Positions 1-5,984 of a stretch of 6,160 nucleotides of DNA are shown here, piece after piece (position 1 is the first letter of the stretch; every line of letters starts with the position of its first letter). A model generated the notes under the pieces. The model was not told the origin of the DNA. It did no database searches and saw nothing but the letters and a program-made list of their open reading frames with translations. Where the stretch lies: positions 1 to 6,160 of the forward strand of contig JAPKZE010000187.1 in assembly GCA_026393955.1 (NCBI GenBank), written 5' to 3'. The position numbers were made by a program, and so were the translations under genes. This stretch comes from Candidatus Aminicenantota bacterium. Lineage in GTDB: Bacteria; Acidobacteriota; Aminicenantia; Aminicenantales; Saccharicenantaceae.

Positions 1-327
1 CGGCGTGTCGGACGCCTCGTAGTTCTTCTTCAGGGTCGGGAAGATGACGACCTGGTCGATGAACGGGATGATCACGTGCAGGCCGGGGTTGAACTCCTGG
101 CGGACGGCCCCGAGCCTCTTGACGACGCCGACGGTCCCGGCCTGGACCGTGACCAGCGACTGCAGGATGAGGGCGATGACGACGATCCCCAGGAGGGCCG
201 TCACCGCCAGGCTCTTCTTGCCCCTGAGCCAGGCGTTGAACCCGCCGCTCCCGAGACGGTCCCGCTGGGCGAACAGGGCGCCCATGATGAAGATGCCGAA
301 GACGAACGCGATCAGATAGCCGGTCAT
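1..327 (-). CDS. SPFH/band 7 (prohibitin/stomatin-like) membrane protein, N-terminal part
   Basis: Only the first 109 residues are present; the frame is open to the left edge, so the C-terminal part lies outside. Seen: two hydrophobic segments at about residues 3-20 and 40-60, separated by a short basic stretch (QRDRLG...RGKK), then the start of an SPFH domain with the family's typical run VQAGTVGVVKRLGAV, FNPGLHVIIPFID and a following beta strand (residues 61-98). Family members form oligomeric rings at the inner face or outer leaflet of the cytoplasmic membrane and scaffold proteases or other membrane proteins; the specific partner cannot be told here. The start is ATG at 327, preceded by AGGAGG at 335-340 with a 7-base spacer. 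The gene has its own likely promoter and is probably a separate unit from mnmA upstream. It may be prohibitin-, stomatin- or HflK/C-like; the truncated sequence does not decide. Two N-terminal hydrophobic stretches rather than one is a mild oddity. Confidence 0.88.
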   Translation of the reverse strand, partial: MTGYLIAFVFGIFIMGALFAQRDRLGSGGFNAWLRGKKSLAVTALLGIVVIALILQSLVTVQAGTVGVVKRLGAVRQEFNPGLHVIIPFIDQVVIFPTLKKNYEASDTP

Positions 328-334
328 GGATGTT

Positions 335-340
335 CCTCCT
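335..340 (-). promoter_or_regulatory. Shine-Dalgarno of the SPFH gene
   Basis: On the minus strand this reads AGGAGG, a full match to the anti-Shine-Dalgarno core, 7 bases before the ATG at 327. It fixes the start of the SPFH reading frame. The same 7-base spacing recurs at the E1alpha, E1beta, E2 and proposed larE starts. Confidence 0.85.
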
Positions 341-361
341 CTGTCATGATGGACGGGACGG

Positions 362-390
362 ATTATAGCGCGGATCGGGCGGGGCGGAAA
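362..390 (-). promoter_or_regulatory. Probable sigma-70 type promoter for the SPFH gene
   Basis: On the minus strand, a perfect TATAAT at 362-367 lies 17 bases downstream of TTTCCG (385-390), a weak 3-of-6 match to the -35 consensus TTGACA. Transcription would start near 355, giving a leader of roughly 28 bases that contains the AGGAGG ribosome binding site. A perfect -10 hexamer in an otherwise very GC-rich intergenic region, placed correctly for the downstream gene, is unlikely to be chance, but the weak -35 keeps confidence moderate. It implies that the SPFH gene is transcribed separately from the larE-mnmA block upstream. Confidence 0.5.
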
Positions 391-397
391 GGCGCGA

Positions 398-1468
398 TCA
401 AGCCGCCGATTCGATGACGCCGCCGCCGACGACCGTCTCGCCGTCGTAGAAGACGGCCGATTGGCCCGGGGCCACGGCGGAGACGGGCTCGGCCAGATCG
501 ACCCGGCAGCGCCCGCCGTCGACGGGGACGACGGTCGCGGCGACCGGGCGCGCGGCCGAGCGGACCTTGACCGCGACCTCGGCCGGGGCGGCGAGTGTCT
601 CGAAAGGCCCCCAGACGCAGTCCCGGACGGTCGCCGCGCGCCGAAGGGTCTCGCTCTCCGGGCCGACGACGAGCCGGTTCGCCCCGGCCTCGATGCCGGT
701 GACATAGAGGGGGACGGGCCAGGCGATCCCCAGCCCCTTGCGCTGGCCGACGGTGTAGTGACGGACGCCGCGGTGGCGGCCGAGGACGCGGCCCTCCCGG
801 TCGACGATGTCGCCCTCCCCGGCGCCGGGGCCGACGATGTCGCCGAGGTCGCCCCCGTAGAAATCCTGGCTCTCCTTCCGGTCGTGGACCGGCAGCCCCG
901 CCTCGCGGGCGATCTCCCGGACCCGGGATTTGGCCAGTCCTCCCAGGGGGAAGAGGACCGAGGCCAGTTGCTCCTGGCCGAGCCGGTACAGGAAATAGGA
1001 TTGGTCCTTGGACCTGTCCGCCGCCCGTTTCAGGAGGAAGCGTCCGAGCCGCTCGTCGCGCTCGACCCGGGCGTAGTGGCCGGTGGCGAAGCGATCGAAG
1101 GCCAGTCCGGAAGCGCGCGCGACCTCGGGCAGGACGCCGAACTTGACCAGCTGGTTGCAGCGGACGCAGGGGTTCGGCGTCTGGCCGGACGCGTAGCCGT
1201 CCCGGAAATAGCGCAGGACGAGATCCTCGTAGTCCCGGGAGCAGTCGATGACGCGGAGCGGGATGCCGAGCACGGCCGAGACCTCGGCGGCCGCCCGGAT
1301 GTCACCGGCCTCGTCCGGACCGTAGCAGGCGCTCTTCACGGGCGCCTCCGCTTCGGGCCCGGGCCAGAGCTTCATCAGAACGCCGGAAACCTCGTGGCCT
1401 TCGCGAAGGAGAAGGAGGGCGGCGACGGAGGAATCGACCCCGCCGCTCAGCCCGACGGCGATCTTCAT
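398..1468 (-). CDS. mnmA: tRNA-specific 2-thiouridylase MnmA, variant lacking the second catalytic cysteine
   Basis: 356 residues, close to the family's usual 350-380. MnmA adenylates U34 of Lys, Glu and Gln tRNAs in the cytoplasm and replaces its 2-oxygen with sulfur. Seen: the PP-loop SGGVDSS (residues 8-14), CYGPDE at 48-53, TPNPCVRCNQLVKFG with Cys101 and Cys104, FATGHYARV (127-135), KDQSYFLYRL (154-163), and YTVGQRKGLGI (238-248) leading into the central and C-terminal beta-barrel domains. Family knowledge: E. coli uses Cys102 and Cys199, the latter in a motif like DSxxxCF. Here the aligned stretch KESQDFYGGD puts Tyr204 at the Cys199 position, so sulfur transfer probably works differently, perhaps with an Fe-S cluster held by the CxxC (inference). 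The ATG at 1466-1468 overlaps the larE stop (ATGA); no strong ribosome binding site precedes it, so translational coupling is likely. A related PP-loop thiolase is an alternative, but the full MnmA architecture argues for MnmA. Confidence 0.93.
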   Translation of the reverse strand: MKIAVGLSGGVDSSVAALLLLREGHEVSGVLMKLWPGPEAEAPVKSACYGPDEAGDIRAAAEVSAVLGIPLRVIDCSRDYEDLVLRYFRDGYASGQTPNPCVRCNQLVKFGVLPEVARASGLAFDRFATGHYARVERDERLGRFLLKRAADRSKDQSYFLYRLGQEQLASVLFPLGGLAKSRVREIAREAGLPVHDRKESQDFYGGDLGDIVGPGAGEGDIVDREGRVLGRHRGVRHYTVGQRKGLGIAWPVPLYVTGIEAGANRLVVGPESETLRRAATVRDCVWGPFETLAAPAEVAVKVRSAARPVAATVVPVDGGRCRVDLAEPVSAVAPGQSAVFYDGETVVGGGVIESAA

Positions 1469-2307
1469 GGACTCGACTTCGCCGCCCGGGCCTCCCCCCG
1501 GACGGCCCGGTTGAGGCTGCCCATGCTGTAGCCTTCGAGATCGGCCGCCGTCCAGAGATAGCCGATCGACCTGAGCTTGACGGCGACCTTGCGGGCCGTG
1601 GCCGGGCGGATGAGCCGCGCGAGATCGGCCGCCGGGACCTCGATCCGGGCCAGCTCGCCGTGGTGGCGGAGCCGGACGACCGGGAAGCCCAGGGCCCTGA
1701 GGAACTTCTCTCCGGCCCGGATCCTGTCGAGCGTCTCGAGGTTGATGGGCGTCCCGTAGGGGACGCGGCTGGCCAGGCAGGGATTGGCCGGCTTGTCCCA
1801 GGAGGCCAGGCCGAGCCGCTTCGACAGGGCCCGGACATCCCGTTTCGAGAAGCCGGCCAGGACGAGCGGACTGACGACGCCGAGCTCCTCGGTCGCCCGC
1901 CGCCCGGGGCGGTAATCGGAGAGGTCATCGACGTTGGAGGCGTCGTAGAAGGCGTCCAGGCCGAGCGTCCCGGCCAGGCCGGCGATCTTGCCGAAGAGCT
2001 CGCGCTTGCAGTGATAGCAGCGATCGGCCGGATTGGCGGCGAAGTCGGCGCAGGCCAGCTCGTCGGTTGGGATGAGGACGTGCCGGACGCCGAGCCCGTG
2101 GGCGACGCGCCGGGCCGTCCTCAGCTCCTCGGGCGTGTAGGTCTGGGACACGCCCGTCACGGCCGTGACGTTCCGCGGGCCGAGAACATCGCGGCAGACC
2201 TTCAGGAGCAGGGTGGAGTCCACCCCGCCGGAGAAGGCCACCAGGGCCTTCGGCCGGGACCGGATGACAGCCTTGAGCTGGTCTGTTTTCGACATTGTTT
2301 TGGTCAT
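1465..2307 (-). CDS. larE: LarE-type ATP-dependent (sacrificial) sulfurtransferase
   Basis: 280 residues from the chosen ATG, typical for LarE. LarE adenylates a carboxylate of pyridinium-3,5-biscarboxylic acid mononucleotide and donates sulfur, building the nickel-pincer cofactor of lactate racemase and relatives. Seen: PP-loop SGGVDST (residues 26-32), NPADRCYHCK (92-101) with a CYHC pair, DASNVDDLSDYRPGR (123-137), and KPANPCLASRVPYGTP (172-187) with Cys177. That cysteine aligns with the sacrificial Cys176 of Lactiplantibacillus plantarum LarE, and because it is alone rather than in a three-cysteine cluster site, the sacrificial type is more likely than the 4Fe-4S type. The frame is open up to a TTG at 2322, but ATG at 2307 has GGCGGG exactly 7 bases upstream, the spacing of neighbouring genes; ATG at 2295 has no such site. 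It lies 40 bases after E2 and overlaps mnmA by 4 bases. No larA, larB or larC is visible here, so the true substrate is not proven. Confidence 0.9.
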   Translation of the reverse strand: MTKTMSKTDQLKAVIRSRPKALVAFSGGVDSTLLLKVCRDVLGPRNVTAVTGVSQTYTPEELRTARRVAHGLGVRHVLIPTDELACADFAANPADRCYHCKRELFGKIAGLAGTLGLDAFYDASNVDDLSDYRPGRRATEELGVVSPLVLAGFSKRDVRALSKRLGLASWDKPANPCLASRVPYGTPINLETLDRIRAGEKFLRALGFPVVRLRHHGELARIEVPAADLARLIRPATARKVAVKLRSIGYLWTAADLEGYSMGSLNRAVRGEARAAKSSP

Positions 2308-2314
2308 GTGTTTT

Positions 2315-2320
2315 CCCGCC
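2315..2320 (-). promoter_or_regulatory. Ribosome binding site deciding the larE start
   Basis: Minus-strand GGCGGG, a 5-of-6 match to GGAGGG-like sites, sits 7 bases before the ATG at 2305-2307. Neither the upstream TTG (2320-2322) nor the later ATG (2293-2295) has a comparable site, so 2307 is the preferred start. Confidence 0.5.
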
Positions 2321-2347
2321 AATATACCACAGGCCGCCGCATCCGGC

Positions 2348-3577
2348 TCAGTCGCCGCCGAGAGGCAGCTTCTCGGGCGCTTCGAGGAAACGGATGAGGT
2401 CCCTGATGAACCTGGCCGCCTCGGCGCCGTCCACGACCCTGTGGTCGAAGGACAGGCAGAGGGGCAGGATCCTCTTGACGACGACCTTTCCGTCGACGAC
2501 CCGGGCCCGGTCGGCGATCTTCATCGTGGCCAGGATGGCCGCCTCGGGGTAGTTGATGATGGGCGTCGCGAAGTCGCCGCCGATGACGCCGACGTTGGTG
2601 ATGGAGAATGTCCCTCCCTTGAGGTCGGCCAGGTCGAGTGTCCTTTCGCGGGCGCTCATGGCCAGGGCTTGGATCTCGGCGGCCAGGCCGGCCACCGACT
2701 TCTGGCCGGCCGCCTTGACGACGGGCACGATCAGGCCGTCGGGGACGTCGACGGCGATGCCGATGTTGTAGTACTTGCGGACGACGATCTCGCTCTCGTC
2801 CTCGTCGAGGGTCGCATTGAGCGTGGGATGGAGCTTGAGGGCCTCGATCAGGGCTTTGACGACGAACGGGAGATAGGTCAGCTTGGCTCCGCCGGCCTCG
2901 ACCTCCGCCTTCATCTTCTGCCGGAGGGCCTCGAGCGGGCCGGCGTCCGCCTCGTCGCAGTGGGTCACGTGGGCGGCATGGTCGAGCGATTCCCGCATCT
3001 TCTTGGCCGTGGCCCGGCGGACGCCCCTCAGCGGGATGCGCTCGAGCGTCCCGTAGAGGTCGTACTTCGCCTTGATCTTGGGCCCGGGTTTCCGTTCAGC
3101 TAGGGCCGGCTGGAACGAGCGGACATCGTCCTCGGTGACGCGTCCGCCCGGGCCCGCGCCCCGGACGGCTCCGATCTCGACGCCGAGCTCTTTGGCCAAG
3201 GCCCGGACCTTGGGCGTGGCCAAGACGCCGCCGGCCGGGCCCGGCACAGCCGCTGGCCCGGGGGTTGCACCGGGGCCGGCCGGCGCTGGGACCAAGGGCA
3301 GGGCCTGGGTTGCGGGAGCGGCCTCTGCCGGGACCTCGCCCTTCTCGCCGATCGTCACCAGCGGCTGGCCGACCTTGATCAGGTCCTTCTCCTTGAAATG
3401 GAGCTTGAGGACCGTGCCCGCGTAGGGGGAGGGCATCTCGACGACGGCCTTGTCTGTCTCGATCTCGGCCAGGGTCTGGTCGACCGCGACCTCGTCGCCC
3501 TCTTTGACCAGCCAGCGGACGACCTCGCCCTCGGTGATGCCCTCGCCGACGTCCGGGAACCGGAATTCCTTGGCCAT
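2348..3577 (-). CDS. pdhC: 2-oxoacid dehydrogenase E2, dihydrolipoamide acyltransferase
   Basis: 409 residues, the normal size for an E2 with one lipoyl domain. It takes the acyl group made by E1 on its lipoyl arm and passes it to CoA, and forms the core of the complex in the cytoplasm. Seen: lipoyl domain at residues 1-78 with the lipoylated Lys43 in ETDKAVVEMPSP; an Ala/Pro/Gly-rich flexible linker at about 82-118; peripheral subunit-binding domain at about 119-155 (TPKVRALAKELGVEI, GAGPGGRVTEDDV); a second linker; and the catalytic domain at about 178-409 ending in SFDHRVVDG with catalytic His379 and Asp383. The ATG follows the E1beta stop by one base (TGACATG), and GGAG inside the end of E1beta lies 7 bases upstream, so the genes are surely co-translated. 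The substrate (pyruvate versus branched-chain oxoacids) cannot be fixed from E2 alone; pyruvate is favoured by the E1 genes. Confidence 0.95.
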   Translation of the reverse strand: MAKEFRFPDVGEGITEGEVVRWLVKEGDEVAVDQTLAEIETDKAVVEMPSPYAGTVLKLHFKEKDLIKVGQPLVTIGEKGEVPAEAAPATQALPLVPAPAGPGATPGPAAVPGPAGGVLATPKVRALAKELGVEIGAVRGAGPGGRVTEDDVRSFQPALAERKPGPKIKAKYDLYGTLERIPLRGVRRATAKKMRESLDHAAHVTHCDEADAGPLEALRQKMKAEVEAGGAKLTYLPFVVKALIEALKLHPTLNATLDEDESEIVVRKYYNIGIAVDVPDGLIVPVVKAAGQKSVAGLAAEIQALAMSARERTLDLADLKGGTFSITNVGVIGGDFATPIINYPEAAILATMKIADRARVVDGKVVVKRILPLCLSFDHRVVDGAEAARFIRDLIRFLEAPEKLPLGGD

Positions 3578-3578
3578 G

Positions 3579-4553
3579 TCAGTACTCCATGAGCTTGCGA
3601 ACAGACCGAAGGACGCGCTCCGCGTTCGGATAGTAGAGGTCTTCGCTCTTCGCCAGCGGCACGGTGATGTCCGGCGCCGTCACGCGCAGGACCGGAGCGT
3701 TCAGGCTGAGGAGGGCCCGCTCGCCGATCGTGGCCGCGATCTCCGCCCCGAGGCCGCCGGTCTTCGGCGCCTCGTGGAGGATGAGGGCCCGGCCGGTCTT
3801 CCGGACCGACGCCAGGACGGTCTCCCGGTCCATCGGGCTGAGCGTGCGCAGGTCGACGATCTCCGCGCCGAAGCCCTCGGCCTCCGCGGCGGCAGCGGCC
3901 TCCCGGGCGACCGGGATCATCGCTCCCCAGGCGACAATGGTCAGATCGCGGCCCTCGCGGACCACGGCGGCGCGCCGCAGCGGCACTTCGTACGGCTCCT
4001 CGGAAACCTCCTGTTTTTCGGCCCGGTAGAGCCTGGTCGGTTCGAGGAACAGGACCGGGTCATCGCCGCGCAGGGCCGCCGTGAGCAGGCCCTTGGCGTC
4101 GGAGGCGCTCGACGGGACGACGACGGTGAGGCCGGGGATCTGGCAGAAGAGGGCTTCGGTGCTCTCGGAGTGGTGCTCGAGGGCCCCGACCCCGGCCCCG
4201 TACGGGGTTCGGATGACGACCGGCGCGGTGAACCGGCCGCGGGTCCGGTTCCGAAGCCGGGCGACGTGGGAGACGATCTGATTGAAGGCCGGATAGATGA
4301 AGCCCATGAACTGGATCTCGACGACGGGCCGGAGGCCGAGCGCGGCCATGCCGATCGCGGCGCCGACAGCCGCCGATTCGGCCAGCGGCGTGTCCATGAC
4401 CCGCTCGGGGCCGAAGCGGTCGTAGAGACCATCGGTCGCCCGGAAGACCCCGCCGTCGCGGCCGACGTCCTCGCCGAAGACGACGATCCGGTCGTCCCGG
4501 GCCATCTCGCCGGCCAAGGCCTGGGCGATCGCCTGGACCATGGTCATGATCAT
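3579..4553 (-). CDS. pdhB: 2-oxoacid (probably pyruvate) dehydrogenase E1 beta subunit
   Basis: 324 residues, the standard length for the beta subunit of heterotetrameric E1. With E1alpha it decarboxylates the oxoacid on thiamine diphosphate and reductively acylates the E2 lipoyl group. Seen: GEDVGRDGGVFRAT (27-40), DTPLAES (54-60) with Glu59 as the expected cofactor-activating glutamate, FMGFIYPAFNQIVSHVARLR (82-101), RTPYGAGVGALEHHSES (115-131) with His128 in the active-site HS position, then the C-terminal transketolase-like domain (about 190-324) containing DLRTLSPMD and HEAPKTGGLGAEI. The sequence resembles Bacillus-type PdhB throughout. An open frame extends to 4799 inside E1alpha, but the start is set at ATG 4553: GGAGG at 4561-4565 lies 7 bases upstream and the ATG overlaps the E1alpha stop by ATGA. 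ATGs at 4547 and 4541 follow closely and cannot be formally excluded. Confidence 0.95.
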   Translation of the reverse strand: MIMTMVQAIAQALAGEMARDDRIVVFGEDVGRDGGVFRATDGLYDRFGPERVMDTPLAESAAVGAAIGMAALGLRPVVEIQFMGFIYPAFNQIVSHVARLRNRTRGRFTAPVVIRTPYGAGVGALEHHSESTEALFCQIPGLTVVVPSSASDAKGLLTAALRGDDPVLFLEPTRLYRAEKQEVSEEPYEVPLRRAAVVREGRDLTIVAWGAMIPVAREAAAAAEAEGFGAEIVDLRTLSPMDRETVLASVRKTGRALILHEAPKTGGLGAEIAATIGERALLSLNAPVLRVTAPDITVPLAKSEDLYYPNAERVLRSVRKLMEY

Positions 4554-5629
4554 CGCCGTCCCTCCGGGAGCGAAGCCTTGAGCTCGGCTCGCTGGATCTC
4601 GAGGTCGGGCGGCATCGCGGCGTAGGTATAGGCGAAGATGTCGTCGACCGAGGCGGGCGGCCGGGCCTCGGCTTCCGCCACGGCCTTTTCGACGGAATCC
4701 GCGGCCGCGGCTTGGATCTCCTTCTCGGAGGCCTCGTCCCAAAGCCCCTTGAGGGCCAGATGCCGCCTGAAGCGGGCCAGCGGGTCCTTCAGGACCCACT
4801 CCTGGACCTCCTCCTTGGCCCGGTAGCGGGCGGCGTCGTCCGAGGTCGTGTGGTCGCCCAGCCGGTAGGTGTAGGCTTCGATGAGGGTCGGCCCGCCGCC
4901 GCTCCGGGCCGTCGCCAGGGCCTCGCGGGCCGCGGCGTATACGGCCAGGACGTCGTTGCCGTCGACCTGGACGCCGGGGAAGCCGTAAGCAAGGGCCTTC
5001 TGGGCGATGGTCGCGGCCGCCGTCTGGTGCGACCGCGGCACGGAAATGGCGTATTGATTATTTATGCATACGAAGACGTTGGGCGTCCGGTAGACGCCTG
5101 CGTAATTGAGCCCCTCGTGGAAGTCGCCCTCGGAGGTCGCGCCGTCCCCGAACGTCGTGACGACCGCGGCCCGGAGCTTGCGGGACTTGACGGCGATCCC
5201 CGCCCCGACGGCCTGGGGGATCTGCGAGCCGACGGGAATGGAGATGGGGAAGATGTTCAGCCCGTCGGGCGTGCGCAGCCCGGCCTCATGGCCCATCCAG
5301 AAATGGAAGTAGTCGGCCAGCGGATAGCCGAGCGTGAGGTAGGCGCCGAGATCGCGGAAATAGGGGAAGAACCAGTCGTCCGCGGTCATGGCCGAGGCCA
5401 GCCCGACCTGGGCCGCCTCGTGGCCGAGGCTCGGGGCGTAGGTGCCGAGCCGGCCCTGGCGCTGGAGCTTGAGGGCCTTGGCGTCGGCGGTCCGCGTCCG
5501 GACCATGCGCTCGTAGAGGGCCCGGAGAACGGCGTCGGACAGGCCCGGGTCGAGGTCGGGTGCGGCCCGGCCGTCCTCGTCGAGGACGCGGAGCCGTTCC
5601 CCTTTGAGGGGATCGAAGCGCTCGATCAT
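4550..5629 (-). CDS. pdhA: 2-oxoacid (probably pyruvate) dehydrogenase E1 alpha subunit
   Basis: 359 residues, matching Bacillus-type PdhA. It binds thiamine diphosphate and carries out oxoacid decarboxylation together with E1beta. Seen: LGTYAPSLGHEAAQVGLASA (61-80), DDWFFPYFRDLGAYLTLGYP (84-103), the thiamine diphosphate motif beginning GDGATSEGDFHEGLNYAG (161-178) and closing with the Asn pair at 190-191, AYGFPGVQVDGNDVLAVY (214-231), and the phosphorylation-loop-like TYRLGDHTTSDDAARYR (254-270). ATG 5629 has GGAGG at 5637-5641 with a 7-base spacer. The stop overlaps E1beta (ATGA at 4550-4553). It is the first gene of the dehydrogenase block. PDH is favoured by overall likeness to PdhA, but the DHTTSDD loop is also seen in branched-chain and unassigned oxoacid dehydrogenases, so the substrate is not certain. 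A short AT-rich patch (5051-5070) with codons rare in this gene encodes the end of the cofactor motif. Confidence 0.95.
   Translation of the reverse strand: MIERFDPLKGERLRVLDEDGRAAPDLDPGLSDAVLRALYERMVRTRTADAKALKLQRQGRLGTYAPSLGHEAAQVGLASAMTADDWFFPYFRDLGAYLTLGYPLADYFHFWMGHEAGLRTPDGLNIFPISIPVGSQIPQAVGAGIAVKSRKLRAAVVTTFGDGATSEGDFHEGLNYAGVYRTPNVFVCINNQYAISVPRSHQTAAATIAQKALAYGFPGVQVDGNDVLAVYAAAREALATARSGGGPTLIEAYTYRLGDHTTSDDAARYRAKEEVQEWVLKDPLARFRRHLALKGLWDEASEKEIQAAAADSVEKAVAEAEARPPASVDDIFAYTYAAMPPDLEIQRAELKASLPEGRR
4561..4565 (-). promoter_or_regulatory. Ribosome binding site deciding the E1beta start
   Basis: Minus-strand GGAGG within the last codons of E1alpha, 7 bases before the ATG at 4551-4553. 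It rules out the longer reading of E1beta that would begin at 4799 deep inside E1alpha, and favours 4553 over the ATGs at 4547 and 4541. Confidence 0.75.
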
Positions 5630-5655
5630 CGCGAAACCTCCGCCCGTGAGATCGT

Positions 5656-5679
5656 CCGGCCCGTGATCGGAGGGGCCGG
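5656..5679. repeat. Perfect 7-bp inverted repeat between redoxin and E1alpha genes
   Basis: CCGGCCC (5656-5662) and GGGCCGG (5673-5679) are perfect inverted copies around a 10-base loop, and would form a GC-only stem in the minus-strand transcript between the redoxin stop and the E1alpha ribosome binding site. There is no U-tract after it, so it is not a standard intrinsic terminator. It could be an attenuating or mRNA-processing hairpin, or chance in GC-rich DNA. The rest of the gap at 5630-5699 holds the E1alpha ribosome binding site and no promoter I can recognise. Confidence 0.35.
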
Positions 5680-5699
5680 CGCAGGCCTGGGAACGGGCG

Positions 5700-5984
5700 C
5701 TAGCCCTGCCTGAGGGCCCAACCCTTGAGCTTGTCGTAATCGATCTCGCCGCACACGGCGTCCTTGGTCTCCGGGGCGAAGAAGGTGGGGACGCGGAGCT
5801 GCTGGCCGCATTTGGGGGCGAGGTCGTCGCGGTAGCTGCGCATGAGGTCGGCGTTCTTCTCGTCGTGCCAGATCTCGAGCTTTTCGAAGCGGACGGCCGT
5901 CTCCTGCTCGAGCCTCTCGACGAGGGGCATCATCTTCTTGCAGTGGGGACATTCGCTCCCGTGGAACATCAGTAGTTTGGCCAT
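5700..5984 (-). CDS. Small thioredoxin/glutaredoxin-fold protein with CPHC active site
   Basis: 94 residues, cytoplasmic (no signal peptide or membrane segment). Seen: an N-terminal beta strand KLLMF, then GSECPHCKKM with the redox pair Cys12 and Cys15 at the helix start, an acidic/basic helix (about 19-29), RFEKLEIWHDEKN, and the cis-proline motif RVPTFF with Pro66, followed by a strand and C-terminal helix KLKGWALRQG. Two further cysteines, Cys59 and Cys78, flank the cis-Pro. This is the layout of a single-domain redoxin. CPHC is commoner in glutaredoxin- and Dsb-like proteins than the CGPC of classical thioredoxin. The FTR-like gene just upstream suggests it accepts electrons from that enzyme (inference). 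The start is ATG 5984, forming TGATG with the FTR stop, with AGGAGG at 5990-5995 five bases away; ATG 5987 is only two bases away, and an in-frame extension to 6017 lacks support. Its target is unknown. Confidence 0.85.
   Translation of the reverse strand: MAKLLMFHGSECPHCKKMMPLVERLEQETAVRFEKLEIWHDEKNADLMRSYRDDLAPKCGQQLRVPTFFAPETKDAVCGEIDYDKLKGWALRQG

Noticed and set aside
461..1531. Long plus-strand open frame (356 codons) opposite mnmA
   Set aside because: It is the antisense of mnmA. Its Gly/Asp/Ala/Arg/Pro-rich, fold-less composition is what GC-rich codons give on the opposite strand, and it has no family resemblance. The equal length to MnmA is coincidence.
2321..2329. Extended -10-like sequence (TGGTATATT on the minus strand) between E2 and larE
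   Set aside because: There is no -35-like hexamer at the right distance, and a start about 7 bases downstream would remove the proposed larE ribosome binding site. With only 40 bases between E2 and larE, read-through is simpler. It would become credible if a start mapped near 2314.
3226..3335. Repeated PGPA/GPG-like units in E2, considered as a tandem repeat
   Set aside because: This is the usual flexible Ala/Pro/Gly linker between the lipoyl and subunit-binding domains; the DNA is not a regular tandem array.
3450..4625. Plus-strand open frame of 391 codons opposite E2/E1beta
   Set aside because: It is a shadow of E1beta and the E2 start. Its composition is low-complexity and charged, without recognisable motifs, while the minus strand has full conserved domains.
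4550..4799. Longer E1beta beginning at 4799
   Set aside because: The extra residues are an alternative frame of E1alpha and resemble no E1beta. The ATG at 4553 has an ideal ribosome binding site and gives the family's normal length.
4712..5713. Plus-strand open frame of 333 codons opposite E1alpha
   Set aside because: It is antisense to a complete, motif-rich E1alpha gene. It shows no domain of its own and results from GC-rich codon structure, as does the 2165-3103 plus-strand frame opposite E2 and larE.
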